Assembly (NCBI RefSeq): GCF_004526345.1
Contig: NZ_CP038213.1
Span: forward strand, 2,108,001 to 2,172,000
From: Ornithinimicrobium flavum
GTDB lineage: Bacteria > Actinomycetota > Actinomycetes > Actinomycetales > Dermatophilaceae
Direction of reading: 5' to 3'
DNA length: 64,000 bases
Shown here: positions 20,617 through 32,899 of the stretch, in pieces
How the letters are laid out: the number at the start of each line of letters is the position of its first letter
Numbering within the stretch: position 1 is the stretch's first letter
Program-made: the position numbers and the translations under genes
Notes under the pieces: generated by a model
The model's database searches: none
Seen by the model: only the letters and a program-made list of their open reading frames with translations
Told to the model about the DNA's origin: nothing

Positions 20617-22527
20617 TCAGTCGAGCACCTCGCCCGTGCTCAGGTTAACCGCCGGGGTGGTCTCCTCGCCCCCGAGGCGCTCCACCAGCACCTCTGCCAG
20701 GGCCGGGCCGACCCCCGGCACCTCCTGGAGCTCCTCGACCGTGGCCGCCCGCACCGACCTGACCGAGCCGAAGTGCCGCAGGAGAGCCTGCTGACGGGCC
20801 GGGCCCAGGCCGGGTATGCCGTCCAGCGCGCTGGTCGTCATGCTGCGGGAGCGACGCTGCCGGTGGAAGGCGTTCGCGAAACGGTGGGCCTCGTCCCGAA
20901 CCCGCTGCAGGAGGTAGAGCGCCTCGCTCGTGCGCGGGAGGACGACGGGGAACTCCTCGTCCGGCAGCCAGACCTCCTCCAGCCGCTTGGCGAGCCCGAC
21001 GACGGCGACGTCGTTGACACCCACCTGCAGCAGGGCGGCCTGCGCGGCCCTGACCTGGGGCTGCCCGCCGTCGACGACCACGAGGTTGGGCGGGTAGGCG
21101 AACTTCGCCGGCCGGCTGTCGTCCTGCCCGGCCGGCGGGGCGTCGACGAGGTGCCGGAAGCGCCGGGTCAGGACCTCGTGCATGGCGGCGGTGTCGTCCG
21201 CCGTGCCCTGCCGGACGATGAACCGCCGGTACTCCCCCTTGCGGGCCAGCCCGTCCTCGAAGACCACCATGGACCCGACGACGTCGCTGCCCTGCACGTG
21301 GCTGATGTCGAAGGACTCGATCCGCAGCGGCGCCTCCTCCAGACCCAGCACCTCCTGCAGCTCCTGCAGCGCCTGGGAGCGCAGGGTGAGGTCGCCGGAG
21401 CGAGCCACCTTGTGGCGGGCCAGCGCCTGCTCGGCGTTGCGGTGCACGGTCTCGGCGAGCGTGCGTTTGTCGCCGCGCTGCGGCACGCGCACCCGGACCC
21501 GCGAGCCGCGCAGGCCGCTGAGCCACTCCTCGACGTCCTCAACGTCCGTGGGCAGGACCGGCACGAGGACCTCGCGCGGGACGTCGTCGCCGTGCTCGCC
21601 GCCGTAGACCTGCTGGAGCAGGTGCTGCACGATCGAGCCCAGGTCCTCCGCGCCCTTCTCGCTCACCCATCCCCGCTGCCCCCGCACGCGGCCTCCCCGC
21701 ACCAGGAAGACCTGGACGGCCACCTCGAGCTCGTCGTCGGCGAGCGCGTAGACGTCGGCGTCGGTGGCGTCCGGCAGCACGACGGCGGACCGCTCCAGCG
21801 CCCGGGTCAGCGCCCCCACGTCGTCGCGCAGGCGCGCCGCCGTCTCGAAGTCGAGCGCGGTCGCGGCGGCCCGCATCTCCCGCTCGAGCCGACGCACGAA
21901 ACGCTGGGTGTCACCGGCCATGAAGTCGCAGAAGTCCTGGGCGATCTCCCGGTGCTCCTCGGGGCTGACCCGTCCCACGCATGGTGCCGAGCACTTGTCG
22001 ATGTACCCCAGCAGGCACGGCCGGCCCACCTGCCCGGCGCGCCGGAAGACGCCGTTGCTGCAGGTGCGCAGCGGGAAGACCCGCAGCAGGGTGTCCAGGG
22101 TCTCGCGGATGGCCCACGCGTGCGTGTACGGCCCGAAGTAGCGGGTGCCCGGCCGCTTGCGGCCGCGCATCACCTGCGCCCGGGGGAACTCCTCCCCCAT
22201 CGTCACCGCCAGGTAGGGGTAGGACTTGTCGTCGCGGTACTTGACGTTGAAGCGGGGGTCGAACTCCTTGATCCAGGAGTACTCGAGCTGCAGGGCCTCG
22301 ACCTCGTTGCGGACGACGGTCCACTCCACACTCGCCCCGGTGGTGACCATCTGCCGGGTGCGGGGGTGCAGCGCCCCGAGGTCCTGGAAGTAGGACGTGA
22401 GCCGGGGCCGGAGGCTGCGTGCCTTGCCGACGTAGATGACGCGCCCGTGCTGGTCCCGGAAACGGTAGACCCCCGGGTCGGTCGGGATCTGGCCGGGAGC
22501 CGGACGGTAGGTGGCCGGGTCAGCCAC
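20617..22527 (-). CDS. uvrC: Excinuclease ABC subunit C
   Basis: Dual-incision nuclease of nucleotide excision repair, 636 residues. The GIY-YIG domain is at the N-terminus ([21 protein letters not shown]). A UvrB-binding UVR segment lies near [16 protein letters not shown], then the RNase H-like nuclease domain with [14 protein letters not shown], and tandem helix-hairpin-helix motifs at the end ([19 protein letters not shown]). The GTG start overlaps the Rieske lipoprotein stop by 8 bp, so uvrA-Rieske-uvrC are translationally linked. Confidence 0.96.
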   Translation of the reverse strand: MADPATYRPAPGQIPTDPGVYRFRDQHGRVIYVGKARSLRPRLTSYFQDLGALHPRTRQMVTTGASVEWTVVRNEVEALQLEYSWIKEFDPRFNVKYRDDKSYPYLAVTMGEEFPRAQVMRGRKRPGTRYFGPYTHAWAIRETLDTLLRVFPLRTCSNGVFRRAGQVGRPCLLGYIDKCSAPCVGRVSPEEHREIAQDFCDFMAGDTQRFVRRLEREMRAAATALDFETAARLRDDVGALTRALERSAVVLPDATDADVYALADDELEVAVQVFLVRGGRVRGQRGWVSEKGAEDLGSIVQHLLQQVYGGEHGDDVPREVLVPVLPTDVEDVEEWLSGLRGSRVRVRVPQRGDKRTLAETVHRNAEQALARHKVARSGDLTLRSQALQELQEVLGLEEAPLRIESFDISHVQGSDVVGSMVVFEDGLARKGEYRRFIVRQGTADDTAAMHEVLTRRFRHLVDAPPAGQDDSRPAKFAYPPNLVVVDGGQPQVRAAQAALLQVGVNDVAVVGLAKRLEEVWLPDEEFPVVLPRTSEALYLLQRVRDEAHRFANAFHRQRRSRSMTTSALDGIPGLGPARQQALLRHFGSVRSVRAATVEELQEVPGVGPALAEVLVERLGGEETTPAVNLSTGEVLD

Positions 22528-22957
22528 GGATCACGAGGTCGGCGCCCTCGACGCTGACGGGCAGCACGGTGAGGCCCGACGTCGCCGGGCCGGAGACGAC
22601 CTCCCCGGTCGCGGGGTCGAAGGCGCTGTTGTGGCAGGGGCAGACCAGCTCTCCGTCCGGGCCGAGGGAGGAGGTCTGGCACCCCTGGTGCGGGCAGGTC
22701 GCGTCGAAGGCGGTGAACGAGCCCTCCTGCGGCTGGCTGACGATGACGTCCGCGCCCCGGTAGTAGGTCGAGCCCCCGACGGGCGTGTCCACCGCGGGCA
22801 CCCGCACCGAGCCGTCGCCCGCCGTCTCGGCGCTCCTGGTGTCCTCGCCGCCGCAGGCCGAGACCAGGCCGGTGGCGCCGACGCCGCACCCTCCTCCCAG
22901 GACGGCGCGACGGGTCACGTCGCGGTGGGCCGGGGCGACGGGGCGGGGGCGGCTCAT
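22520..22957 (-). CDS. Rieske 2Fe-2S lipoprotein with Tat-type signal
   Basis: 145-residue exported Rieske protein. The N-terminus [12 protein letters not shown] is a twin-arginine signal, and LVSAC is a lipobox, so it is predicted to be Tat-exported and anchored to the outer face of the membrane. The cluster motifs are CPHQGC and CPCHNSAFD, which include all four ligands. It overlaps uvrA by 4 bp upstream and uvrC by 8 bp downstream. Such a gene between uvrA and uvrC is seen in other actinobacteria; its partner and substrate are unknown and the repair genes do not explain it. Confidence 0.9.
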   Translation of the reverse strand: MSRPRPVAPAHRDVTRRAVLGGGCGVGATGLVSACGGEDTRSAETAGDGSVRVPAVDTPVGGSTYYRGADVIVSQPQEGSFTAFDATCPHQGCQTSSLGPDGELVCPCHNSAFDPATGEVVSGPATSGLTVLPVSVEGADLVIRG

Positions 22958-25944
22958 GCGGTCGACCTCCTGTTGACCTCGAGGACCGGGGCCAGGAAGC
23001 GACCGGTGTAGCTCTGGGTGGTGGCGGCCACGTGCTCGGGCGTGCCCTCCACGACGACGGTCCCTCCGCCGCGCCCACCCTCGGGGCCCATGTCGATGAT
23101 CCAGTCGGCCGACTTGATCACGTCGAGGTTGTGCTCGATGACGAGCACGGTGTTGCCCTTGTCCACCAGCCCCTGCAGGACGCCGAGCAGGCGGCTGATG
23201 TCCTCGAAGTGCAGGCCGGTGGTCGGCTCGTCGAGCACGTAGATCGTCCGGCCGGTCGACCTCTTCTGCAGCTCCGCGGCGAGCTTGACCCGCTGGGCCT
23301 CGCCGCCGGACAAGGTGGTGGCCGGCTGGCCCAGCCGCACGTAGCCCAGGCCGACCTGGTTGAGGGTGGTCAGGTGGCGGCTGATGACGGGCACGGCGGA
23401 GAAGAACTCGGCGGCCTCCTCGATCGGCATGTCGAGGACGTCGGCGATGGTGCGGCCCTTGAAGTGCACCTCCAGGGTCTCGCGGTTGTAGCGGCGCCCG
23501 TGGCACACCTCGCAGGGCACGTAGACGTCCGGCAGGAAGTTCATCTCGATCTTCAGCGTCCCGTCGCCCGAGCAGGCCTCGCACCGGCCGCCCTTGACGT
23601 TGAAGGAGAACCGGCCCGGCTGGTAGCCGCGCACCTTGGCCTCGGTGGTGCCGGCGAACAGCTTGCGGATGTGGTCGAAGAGCCCGGTGTAGGTGGCGGG
23701 GTTGCTGCGCGGGGTGCGCCCGATGGGGCTCTGGTCGACGTGGACCACCTTGTCCAGGTGCTCCAGCCCCTCCACCTTGCGGTGCCGGCCGGGCACGCGC
23801 CGGGCGCCGTTGAGCTGGTTGGCCAGGACCTGGTAGAGGATGTCGTTGACGAGGGTCGACTTGCCTGACCCGGAAACGCCCGTGACCGCCACGAGGTTGC
23901 CCAGCGGGAAGCTGACGTCCAGGCCCTGCAGGTTGTGCTCACGGGCCCCCTTCACCGTGACCCGGCGGCCGTCCTGGGGGCGGCGGCGCTCCGGGACGGG
24001 GATCGCCTTGCGCCCGGACAGGTAGGCCCCGGTGAGGGAGGTCGGGTGGGTCAGCAGGTCGGCGACCGATCCGCTGTGGACCACCTCGCCACCGTGCTCA
24101 CCGGCCCCGGGGCCGATGTCGACGACCCAGTCGGCGGTGGCGATGGTGTCCTCGTCGTGCTCGACGACGATGAGGGTGTTGCCCAGGTCCCGCAGCCGGG
24201 TCAGCGTCTCGATGAGCCGGTGGTTGTCCCGCTGGTGCAGCCCGATGCTGGGCTCGTCGAGGACGTAGAGCACCCCCACCAGGCCGGACCCGATCTGGGT
24301 GGCCAGCCGGATGCGCTGGGCCTCCCCGCCGGAGAGCGTGCCGGCGGGGCGGTCCAGGGACAGGTAGTCGAGACCGACGTCGAGGAGGAACCCCAGACGG
24401 GCCGCGATCTCGCGCTGCACCTGCGCCGCGATGGCCGCCTCCCGCTCGCTCAGCTCCACCTCCGACAGGAAGGCCAGGCACTGGTCGATCGGCAGGTTGC
24501 ACACGTCGGCGATGTTGCGCCCGCCCACGAGGATCGCCAGGATCTCGGGCTTGAGCCGGGCCCCCTTGCACACGGGGCAGGGCACCTCCCGCATGTAGCC
24601 CTCGTAGCGCTCCCGGCTGCTCTCCGACTCGGTCTCTGAGTGCTTGCGCTTGACGTAGGGAATGACTCCCTCAAAGCCCGTGGAATAGCTCCGCTCGCGG
24701 CCGAAGCGGTTGCGGTAGCGGACGTGGACCTTGTGCTTGTAGCCGTGCAGGATGGCGTCCTTGGCGCGGCCGGGCAGGCTCCCCCACGGCACGTCCATCC
24801 GGAAGTCGAGGTCCTCGGCCAGCCCGCCGAGCACCCGCAGGAAGTAGTCGCTGAGACCCGAGGCGGTCGACCAGGGGACGAGCGCGCCGCCCAGGATGCT
24901 CTGGTCCTCCCGCACGACGAGCTCGGGGTCGACCTCCAGCTCCACCCCGATCCCCGTGCACTCCGGGCAGGCGCCGAACGGGCTGTTGAAGGAGAAGCTG
25001 CGCGGCTCGACCTCGTCGATCGTGAGCGGGTGGTCGTTGGGGCAGGCCATCCGCTCGGAGAAGCGACGCTCCCGGGGCAGCGGCTCGCCGTCGGCCCCCT
25101 GCGGGTGGGGCCGGCCCCCCTCGGCCGCCCCGTCCGGCTGCGCCGGGACGTCCACGAACTCGACGACCACGATGCCGCCGGCCAGGGCCAGGGCCGTCTC
25201 CACCGAGTCGGTCAGCCGGCGGGCGTAGGACCGGTCGACGGTGGCCTCGCCGTCCTCACCGGTCTCGCCGGCCTTGCTCACGAGCCGGTCCACGACCACC
25301 TCGATGCTGTGCTTCACCTGCTTGAGCAGGGTGGGCGGGTCGCTCAGCTGGACCAGCTCGCCGTCCACCCTCGCCCGGGCGAACCCCTTGGACTGGAGCT
25401 CGGCGAAGAGGTCGACGAACTCCCCCTTGCGGCCCCGGACCACGGGCGCGAGCAGCTGGTAGCGGGTGCCCGGGGGCAGCTCCAGCATCTGGTCCACGAT
25501 CTGCTGGGGCGTCTGGCGACCCACCGCCTCGCCGCAGACGGGGCAGTGGGGCCGGCCCACCCGGGCGAAGAGGAGGCGGAGGTAGTCGTAGACCTCGGTG
25601 ATGGTCCCGACGGTCGAGCGAGGGTTGCGGTTGGTCGACTTCTGGTCGATCGAGACCGCCGGCGACAGCCCCTCGATGAAGTCCACGTCCGGCTTGTCCA
25701 TCTGGCCGAGGAACATCCGGGCGTAGGCGGACAGCGACTCGACGTAGCGACGCTGACCCTCGGCGAAGATGGTGTCGAAGGCCAGGGAGGACTTGCCGGA
25801 CCCCGACAGGCCGGTGAAGACGACGAGCGCGTCGCGCGGGATGTCCACGGAGACGTTGCGGAGGTTGTGCTCGCGGGCCCCCTGGACGAAGAGCCGGTCG
25901 TGGCGGGGCGCCGGAGGGACGGGGGCGACGGACGGAGACTGCAC
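22954..25944 (-). CDS. uvrA: Excinuclease ABC subunit A
   Basis: Damage-recognition ATPase of nucleotide excision repair, 996 residues from GTG at 25944. Two ABC modules: Walker [13 protein letters not shown] and [12 protein letters not shown], signatures [13 protein letters not shown] and [13 protein letters not shown], and both Walker B/D-loops ([24 protein letters not shown]). Zinc-finger cysteines appear as CPVCGE, CPECTG, CEACSG and CEVCHG. A Pro/Gly-rich insertion (about residues 255-280) interrupts the first module. A TACAGT -10 ends six bases before the GTG, predicting a leaderless mRNA. The antisense frame stays open far upstream across gltB, which is a GC artefact. Confidence 0.96.
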   Translation of the reverse strand: MQSPSVAPVPPAPRHDRLFVQGAREHNLRNVSVDIPRDALVVFTGLSGSGKSSLAFDTIFAEGQRRYVESLSAYARMFLGQMDKPDVDFIEGLSPAVSIDQKSTNRNPRSTVGTITEVYDYLRLLFARVGRPHCPVCGEAVGRQTPQQIVDQMLELPPGTRYQLLAPVVRGRKGEFVDLFAELQSKGFARARVDGELVQLSDPPTLLKQVKHSIEVVVDRLVSKAGETGEDGEATVDRSYARRLTDSVETALALAGGIVVVEFVDVPAQPDGAAEGGRPHPQGADGEPLPRERRFSERMACPNDHPLTIDEVEPRSFSFNSPFGACPECTGIGVELEVDPELVVREDQSILGGALVPWSTASGLSDYFLRVLGGLAEDLDFRMDVPWGSLPGRAKDAILHGYKHKVHVRYRNRFGRERSYSTGFEGVIPYVKRKHSETESESSRERYEGYMREVPCPVCKGARLKPEILAILVGGRNIADVCNLPIDQCLAFLSEVELSEREAAIAAQVQREIAARLGFLLDVGLDYLSLDRPAGTLSGGEAQRIRLATQIGSGLVGVLYVLDEPSIGLHQRDNHRLIETLTRLRDLGNTLIVVEHDEDTIATADWVVDIGPGAGEHGGEVVHSGSVADLLTHPTSLTGAYLSGRKAIPVPERRRPQDGRRVTVKGAREHNLQGLDVSFPLGNLVAVTGVSGSGKSTLVNDILYQVLANQLNGARRVPGRHRKVEGLEHLDKVVHVDQSPIGRTPRSNPATYTGLFDHIRKLFAGTTEAKVRGYQPGRFSFNVKGGRCEACSGDGTLKIEMNFLPDVYVPCEVCHGRRYNRETLEVHFKGRTIADVLDMPIEEAAEFFSAVPVISRHLTTLNQVGLGYVRLGQPATTLSGGEAQRVKLAAELQKRSTGRTIYVLDEPTTGLHFEDISRLLGVLQGLVDKGNTVLVIEHNLDVIKSADWIIDMGPEGGRGGGTVVVEGTPEHVAATTQSYTGRFLAPVLEVNRRSTA

Positions 25945-25950
25945 ACCTCC

Positions 25951-25956
25951 ACTGTA
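25951..25956 (-). promoter_or_regulatory. -10 element, leaderless uvrA
   Basis: TACAGT (TANNNT) on the minus strand, six bases before the uvrA GTG. GGAGGT lies in the gap, so it could be either leaderless or read from a short leader. I see no LexA box nearby. Confidence 0.5.
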
Positions 25957-26014
25957 AGTGGCGCCGCCGACACACCCGGCCGCGAACAGGCTTCCGCACA
26001 GCGGCATGCATAGG

Positions 26015-26020
26015 TATGCT
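26015..26020 (+). promoter_or_regulatory. -10 element candidate for gltBD
   Basis: TATGCT on the plus strand in the 168-bp divergent uvrA/gltB spacer, about 93 bp before the gltB ATG. Matches TANNNT; the -35 is unclear. Confidence 0.35.
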
Positions 26021-26112
26021 GCACCCCACATATTTCCTCGCCCGGGTCGCCGATGCCCCGTGCACCCGTCCGGCGACCTCCCCCGGTGAGCCCTGTCCAG
26101 ATCGGTGATCCC

Positions 26113-29100
26113 ATGACCGAGACCACCACCCGACCCTGGTCCCCGCTGCGCCCCGTCCCCGGCGCCACCCCCCAGGGCCTCTACGACGGACGCCACGAGC
26201 ACGACGCCTGCGGGGTGGCCTTCGTCGCGACCCTGGACGGGGTTCCCCGGCACTCGACGGTGGCCCAGGCGCTCACGGCGCTGGCCAACCTCGACCACCG
26301 CGGCGCCGTCGGTGCCGAGGAGAACACCGGCGACGGCGCAGGCATCCTCACCCAGATCCCGGACGGCTTCCTCCGGTCGGTGCTCCCCTTCGAGCTCCCG
26401 GCCCCGGGGCGGTATGCGGTGGGCATCGTCTTCCTCCCGGGCGACGGCTCGGCGGACGCGGTGGCCGAGGAGATCGAGCAGATCGTGACGCGCTGCGGCC
26501 TGCGGGTGCTGGGCTGGCGCGAGGTGCCCGTCGTCAGCGACATGGTCGGGCCCACGGCGCTGGCGGTGATGCCGGTCATGCGGCAGCTCGTCGTGGCCGC
26601 GGGCGAGGCGGCTCCGGACGAGGAGGGGCTCGTGCTGGAGCGCCGGGTCTGGTGGTGCCGCAAGCAGATCGAGCGCCGCACCGCGGCCTACCCCTGCTCG
26701 CTGTCCACCCGGACCATCACCTACAAGGGGATGCTCACCACCGAGCAGCTGCCCCGATACTTCCCCGACCTGCTGGACGAGCGCTACGCCAGCGCCCTGG
26801 CGGTCGTGCACTCGCGGTTCTCGACCAACACCTTCCCCTCCTGGCCGCTGGCCCACCCCTACCGGCTCGTGGCCCACAACGGGGAGATCAACACCGTCAA
26901 GGGCAACCGCAACTGGATGAACGCCCGGGAGTCCGCGCTGCGCAGCGACCTCTTCCCCGGGGACCTGGCGGAGACCTTCCCCATCTGCACCCCCGACGCC
27001 AGCGACTCCGCGACCTTCGACGAGGTGCTGGAGCTGCTGCACCTCGGCGGGCGCTCGCTCCCGCACGCGGTCCTCATGATGATCCCGGAGGCGTGGGAGA
27101 ACAACCCCGCGATGGACCCGCGGCGACGGGCCTTCTACGAGTACCACTCCCAGCTCATGGAGCCGTGGGACGGCCCGGCCAACCTGGTCTTCACCGACGG
27201 GACCCGGGTCGGGGCGGTCCTCGACCGCAACGGCCTGCGGCCCTCCCGCTACTGGGTCACCGCCGACGGGCTGGTCGTCCTGGGGTCCGAGACCGGGCTG
27301 CTGGACCTGCCCGCGGACCGGGTGGTCCGCAAGGGCCGGGTCGCCCCGGGACGGATGTTCCTCGTCGACCTCGAGCTGGGGCGGATCGTGGAGGACGAGG
27401 AGATCAAGGGTGAGCTGGCCTCCCGCCGGCCCTACCAGGAGTGGCTCGACACCCATCTCGTCCACATGAGCGACCTGCCCGAGCAGGTGCACGTGCGGCA
27501 CACCCACGCCTCGGTGACGCGGCGCCAGCAGATCTTCGGCTACACCGAGGAGGAGCTGCGCATCATCCTGGCCCCCATGGCCCAGACGGGCATCGAGCCG
27601 ATCGGCGCGATGGGCACGGACACCCCGATCGCGGTCCTCTCCGACCGCCCGCGCCTGCTGTTCGACTACTTCGTCGAGGCGTTCGCCCAGGTCACCAACC
27701 CCCCGCTCGACGCCATCCGGGAGGAGATCGTCACCTCGCTGGCCGGCTCCACCGGGCCGGAGCCCAACCTGCTCGCGGAGACCCCGGAGCACGCCCGGCA
27801 GGTGGTGCTCCCCTTCCCCGTCCTCGACAACGACCAGCTGGCGCAGCTGCGACGGATCAACCTCGAGGGTCAGCACCCGGACTTCGCCCCGGTGGTCGTG
27901 CGAGGCCTCTACCGCGTCGACGGTGGTGCCCCGGCCCTCGAGCGACGGCTCGAGGAGATCTGCGCCGAGGTCGACGAGGCCGTCGCCCGAGGCGCCTTCT
28001 TCGTCGTCCTGTCCGACCGGCACACCGACCGCGAGCACGCCCCCATCCCCTCCCTGCTGCTCACCAGCGCGGTCCACCACCACCTGGTCCGCAACCACAC
28101 CCGCACCCGGGTCGGTCTGCTCGTCGAGGCCGGTGACGTGCGGGAGACCCACCACGTCGCGACCCTCGTCGCCTACGGGGCGGCCGCCGTCAACCCCTAC
28201 CTCGCCATGGAGACCGTGGAGCACCTGTGCACCGCGGGCCAGGTCCTGGACGGCCTGGACCCCGACGTCGCGATCGCCCACCTCATCAAGGCGCTCGGCA
28301 AGGGCGTCCTGAAGGTCATGTCGAAGATGGGCATCTCGACCATCGCGTCCTACCGCGGGTCCCAGACCTTCGAGGCGGTCGGGCTGTCACGGGAGCTCGT
28401 GGACCGGTGGTTCACCGGCACGACGAGCCAGATCGACGGCGTGGGCCTGGACGTGATCGCCGAGGAGGTGGCCCGCCGGCACGCCCGCGCCTACCCCCTG
28501 TCCGGGATCCCGCCCTACCACCGCGAGCTCGAGGTGGGCGGGGAGTACCAGTGGCGGCGTGAGGGACCGCCCCACCTCTTCAGCCCCGAGGCCGTCTTCC
28601 GGCTGCAGCACGCCACCAGGGAGGGGCGCTACGACGTCTTCCGGCAGTACACCGACCTCGTCGACGACCAGTCCGAGAGCCTGAAGACGCTGCGCGGGCT
28701 CTTCGCCCTGCGACCCGACCGGGAGCCGGTGAGCATCGACGAGGTCGAGCCGGTCAGCGCGATCGTCAGGCGCTTCGCCACCGGCGCCATGTCCTACGGG
28801 TCGATCTCCCAGGAGGCGCACGAGACGCTCGCCGTGGCCATGAACCGGCTGGGCGGCAAGTCCAACACCGGCGAGGGCGGTGAGGACGTCGACCGGCTCC
28901 TGGACCCGGCACGACGCTCGGCGATCAAGCAGGTCGCCTCGGGCCGTTTCGGCGTCACCTCCGCCTACCTCGTCCACGCCGAGGACATCCAGATCAAGAT
29001 GGCCCAGGGCGCCAAGCCCGGCGAGGGCGGCCAGCTGCCCCCGGGCAAGGTCTACCCGTGGGTGGCCCGCACCCGGCACTCGACGCCGGGGGTGGGGCTC

Positions 29101-30694
29101 ATCTCGCCCCCGCCGCACCACGACATCTACTCCATCGAGGACATCAAGCAGCTCATCCACGACCTCAAGAACGCCAACCCCCGGGCCCGCATCCACGTCA
29201 AGCTCGTCAGCCAGGTGGGCGTCGGCACGGTCGCTGCGGGGGTCGCCAAGGCCAAGTCCGACGTCGTCCTGATCTCCGGGCACGACGGGGGCACCGGGGC
29301 CAGCCCGCTCACCTCGCTCAAGCACGCCGGCACGCCTTGGGAGCTCGGGCTCGCGGAGACCCAGCAGACCCTGCTGCTCAACGGGCTGCGCGACCGCATC
29401 GTGGTCCAGTGCGACGGACAGCTCAAGACCGGGCGGGACGTCCTGGTCGCCGCCCTGCTCGGTGCCGAGGAGTTCGGCTCTCGCGACCGCCCCCCTCGTC
29501 GTCTCGGCTGCGTCATGATGCGTGTCTGCCACCTCGACACCTGCCCGGTGGGCGTCGCGACCAGAACCCGAGCTGCGCGAGCGCTACACCGGAAGGCCGA
29601 GTTCGTCATCACCTTCTTCGAGTTCATCGCCCAGCAGGTGCGCGAGCTGCTCGCCGGGCTGGGTTACCGGAGCCTGGACGAGGTGGTGGGGACGCACCGA
29701 CCTGCTCGACACCAGCGCGGCGGTGTCCCACTGGAAGGCGACGGTCTGGACCTGCGCCGATCCTGCACCGCCCGGACCTGCCGGAGGGCACGTCACTGCG
29801 GTCCACCACCACCCAGGACCACGGGCTCGACGTGGCCCTGGACAACGAGCTGGTGGCGCTGGCCGCACCCGCCCTGACGGACGGCACCCCGGTGCGTGCC
29901 ACCGTGCCCATCACCAACGTCAACCGCACGGTGGGCACGCTCCTGGGCCACCACGTCACCGTGGCCGCAGGGCCCGACGGGCTCGCGGACGGCACGATCG
30001 ACCTCACCCTCACCGGATCGGCCGGACAGTCCCTCGGTGCCTTCCTCCCCCGCGGCGTCACCCTGCGCCTGGTCGGGGACGCGAACGACTTCGTCGGCAA
30101 GGGCCTCTCGGGCGGCCGGATCGTCGTGGTCCCGCCGCAGGACGCCCCCTTCGAGGCCGCGGACCAGGTCATCGCCGGCAACGTCATCTGCTACGGCGCG
30201 ACGTCCGGCCAGGTCAACCTGCGCGGCACGGTGGGCGAGCGCTTCTGCGTCCGCAACTCCGGCGCCACCGCCGTCGTCGAGGGCGTCGGCGACCACGCGC
30301 TCGAGTACATGACCGGGGGCAGGGCGCTCATCCTGGGACCCACCGGCCGCAACGTCGGGGCAGGGATGTCGGGAGGGACCGCCTTCGTGCTCGATCTCGA
30401 CAGCTCCCGGCTCAACCCCCTGGCCACCTCGTCCGGTGACCTGCACCTCGCCCCGCTGCGGGAGACCGAGCACCGTGACGAGGTGCACCGGCTGCTCGAG
30501 GAGCACCTGGAGCTCACTGGCAGCCCGGTGGCCCGCGACCTGCTGGCCGACCCCGGATGGGTCGACCGGTTCACCGTCATCACCCCCCGCCAGTACGCCA
30601 GCGTGCTGCGCATCCGCGCCGAGGCCGAGGCCCGCGGCGACGACCCAACGGCCCGCACGCCTGGTCGCTCATCCTGGAGGACTCCCATGGCTGA
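26113..30694 (+). CDS. gltB: Glutamate synthase large subunit (about nine indels near the 3' end)
   Basis: NADPH-GOGAT alpha subunit, which converts 2-oxoglutarate and glutamine to two glutamates. ATG at 26113; the amidotransferase Cys is in [10 protein letters not shown]. Further domains: GATase class II, the central domain, the FMN/3Fe-4S domain ([20 protein letters not shown]; cluster [18 protein letters not shown]) and the C-terminal GXGXG beta-helix. The first 29.47 kb-side ~1120 codons are clean. Then indels occur at about 29480, 29506, 29561, 29570, 29591, 29692, 29743, 29754 and 30644. Correction gives 1528 residues, normal for the family, with stop 30692-30694 overlapping gltD. The clean frame before and after argues for sequence error. 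Confidence 0.9.
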
Positions 30695-32145
30695 CCCGCA
30701 CGGCTTCCTGACCCACCGCGAGCGGGAGAACCGGCCCAGCCGCCCCGTCCCGGTCCGCATCCGCGACTGGAAGGAGGTGCACGACGAGCAGGACACCAAG
30801 GTGCTCCAGCGCCAGGCGAGCCGCTGCATGGACTGCGGCATCCCGTTCTGCCACCAGGGGTGCCCGCTGGGCAACCTCATCCCGGAGTGGAACGACCACA
30901 CCCGGCGCGCCAACTTCGCCGACGCCATCGAGCGGTTGCACGCCACCAACAACTTCCCGGAGTTCACCGGGCGCCTCTGTCCCGCGCCCTGCGAGACGGC
31001 CTGCGTCCTGGGCATCAACCAGCCGCCGGTGACGATCAAGCAGATCGAGGTCTCCATCATCGACCGGGCCTTCTCCAACGGCCGGGTCACGCCGCAGGAG
31101 CCGGAGTGGCTGTCCGGGCGGACGGTGGCCGTCGTGGGCTCCGGCCCCGCCGGGCTCGCCGCGGCCCAGCAGCTGGGACGCGCCGGTCACACGGTCGTGG
31201 TCTACGAGCGGTCCGACGCGGTCGGCGGGCTGGCGCTACGGCATACCGGAGTTCAAGATGGAGAAGGCGGTGCTGGACCGCCGGCTGGTCCAGCTGCGCG
31301 GGGAGGGCATCCGCTTCCGGACCGGTGTCACCGTCGGCGGCGACGGACCGGACGACCTGTCGCTGGCCGAGCTGCGCGAGCGCTTCGACGCCGTGGTCCT
31401 GGCGACCGGGTCCACCGTGCCCCGCACCCTGCAGGTGCCCGGGGCGCACCTGGACGGTGTGCACCCCGCCATGGACTACCTGGTCCCGGCGAACAAGGAG
31501 GCCCTGGGCGGACCCCGCGGGCTGGACGCCGAGGGCAAGGACGTGGTCATCATCGGGGGTGGGGACACCGGCGCGGACTGCCTGGGCACCGCCCACCGCC
31601 AGGGTGCGCGCTCCGTGCTCCAGCTCGAAATCATGCCCACGCCCCCGTCGGAGCGGCCGCAGCACCAGCCCTGGCCCACCTACCCCATGCTCTACAAGGT
31701 CACCGAGGCGCACGAGGAGGGGGGCGAGCGCACCTACGGCGTCTCGACGGTCGAGGTGCTCGGGGACGACGAGGGACGGGTGCGGGCCCTCACGATGGTC
31801 GAGGGCGCCTTCGTGGACGGCCGCTTCGTGCCGACCGAGGGCACCGAGCGGGAGATCCCCGCCCAGCTGGTCCTGCTGGCCATGGGCTTCGTCGGCCCGG
31901 ACGAGTCGGCGGCCCCGGCGGAGGCGTTGCCTCGCACCAGGGCGAACACCTACGAGCGGGACGCGTCCTTCGCCACCCCGTTGGAGGGGGTCTTCGCCGC
32001 CGGTGACTGCGGGCGGGGCCAGTCGCTCATCGTGTGGGCGATCGCCGAGGGCCGGGCGTGCGCCGCCGCCGTCGACCGCTTCCTCACCGGGTCCACCACC
32101 CTGCCGGCCCCCGTCCGGCCGACCGACCGCGCCCTGACGGTCTGA
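30687..32145 (+). CDS. gltD: Glutamate synthase small subunit (one frameshift)
   Basis: Beta subunit of NADPH-GOGAT, passing electrons from NADPH through FAD and two 4Fe-4S clusters to GltB. The N-terminal cluster cysteines are in [14 protein letters not shown] and [13 protein letters not shown] and NADPH Rossmann motifs are [13 protein letters not shown] and [12 protein letters not shown], and the C-terminal FAD motif is [14 protein letters not shown]. The frame breaks at about 31230-31233, where VGGL should continue [13 protein letters not shown]; two bases are missing. Corrected length 486 residues. The ATG lies 8 bp inside the corrected gltB end. Confidence 0.92.
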
Positions 32146-32192
32146 GACCGTGCGGGTCCGGGACCTCCGGGCGGTCGTCCGCGACCGGTCCC

Positions 32193-32198
32193 TAGACT
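32193..32198 (+). promoter_or_regulatory. -10 element, leaderless hydrolase gene
   Basis: TAGACT ends seven bases before the ATG at 32206, the same arrangement as at 4469-4483. Confidence 0.5.
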
Positions 32199-32205
32199 CG
32201 GGGCC

Positions 32206-32899
32206 ATGACCAGCAGCGACCCCGCCGCCCCGGGCGCCCCGGGCGACCCCGCCGGGCACGTCTCCCCCGGAGGACCTGCCTGGATCCTGCCCTTGCCAGG
32301 GGCCGTCGTGCGGAAGTTCAGCGTCTCGGACATGGACAACAACGTCTACCTGCTCACCTGCGGGGCGACCTCCGAGCACCTGCTCGTCGACGCGGCCGAC
32401 GATGCCGACCGCATCCTGGCCGAGCTCGACCTCGCGGGGGCGGCCTGGGTCAGGTGGTGACCACGCACCGCCACTGGGACCACTCCCGGGCCCTCGAGGA
32501 GGTCGTCCGGCGCACCGGTGCCGCACCCTCGCCGGTGACGCCGACGCCGACGAGCTGCCGGTGCCGACCGGCACCAGGCTGACGCAGGGCGACACCGTGC
32601 AGGTGGGACGTCTGACCCTGGACGTTCTCGCCCTGCGGGGGCACACACCGGGCTCGGTCGCGCTCGCCCTCACGGTGCCGGACCACCCCGTCGTGCTTCT
32701 CACGGGCGACAGCCTCTTCCCCGGCGGGCCGGGCAGGACGGGTGGCGCGGAGGACTTCGCCAGCCTCATGGACGACCTCGAGAAGCGGGTCTTCGCGGTC
32801 TACGACGACGCCACGCTGGTCCTGCCCGGGCACGGTGACAACACGACCCTGGGGGCCGAGCGTCCCCAGCTGGCCGGCTGGCGTGAGCGGGGCTGGTGA
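32206..32899 (+). CDS. Metallo-beta-lactamase-fold hydrolase (two frameshifts)
   Basis: Glyoxalase II-like member of the MBL superfamily. The dinuclear metal site is visible: HRHWDH (the HxHxDH motif), His in LRGHTPGSV, Asp in LTGDSLFPGG and His in LPGHGDN. One G is missing at about 32442 (GCGGCC for GCGGGCC) and one C at about 32521. With both restored the protein has 231 residues and a continuous fold. In related genomes this gene often lies between uvrA and uvrB; here gltBD intervenes. The substrate is unknown; hydroxyacylglutathione- or mycothiol-type thioester hydrolysis would be a guess. The stop overlaps the next GTG (GTGA). Confidence 0.82.

Noticed and set aside
25985..26000. LexA/SOS box upstream of uvrA (CGAACAGGCTTCCG)
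   Set aside because: The second half does not match GTTCG, and there is no symmetric half-site.
25945..28281. The uvrA frame stays open about 2.3 kb upstream, antisense to gltB
   Set aside because: GC-rich DNA keeps antisense frames open. UvrA homology begins at 25944 and a -10 box lies there.
28387..29532. Antisense 381-codon frame inside gltB
   Set aside because: It mirrors the conserved FMN domain of GltB on the opposite strand and has no independent features.
29470..30650. Programmed ribosomal frameshifting in gltB
   Set aside because: Many indels of both signs, no slippery heptamer plus pseudoknot pattern, and the same defect type in unrelated genes.
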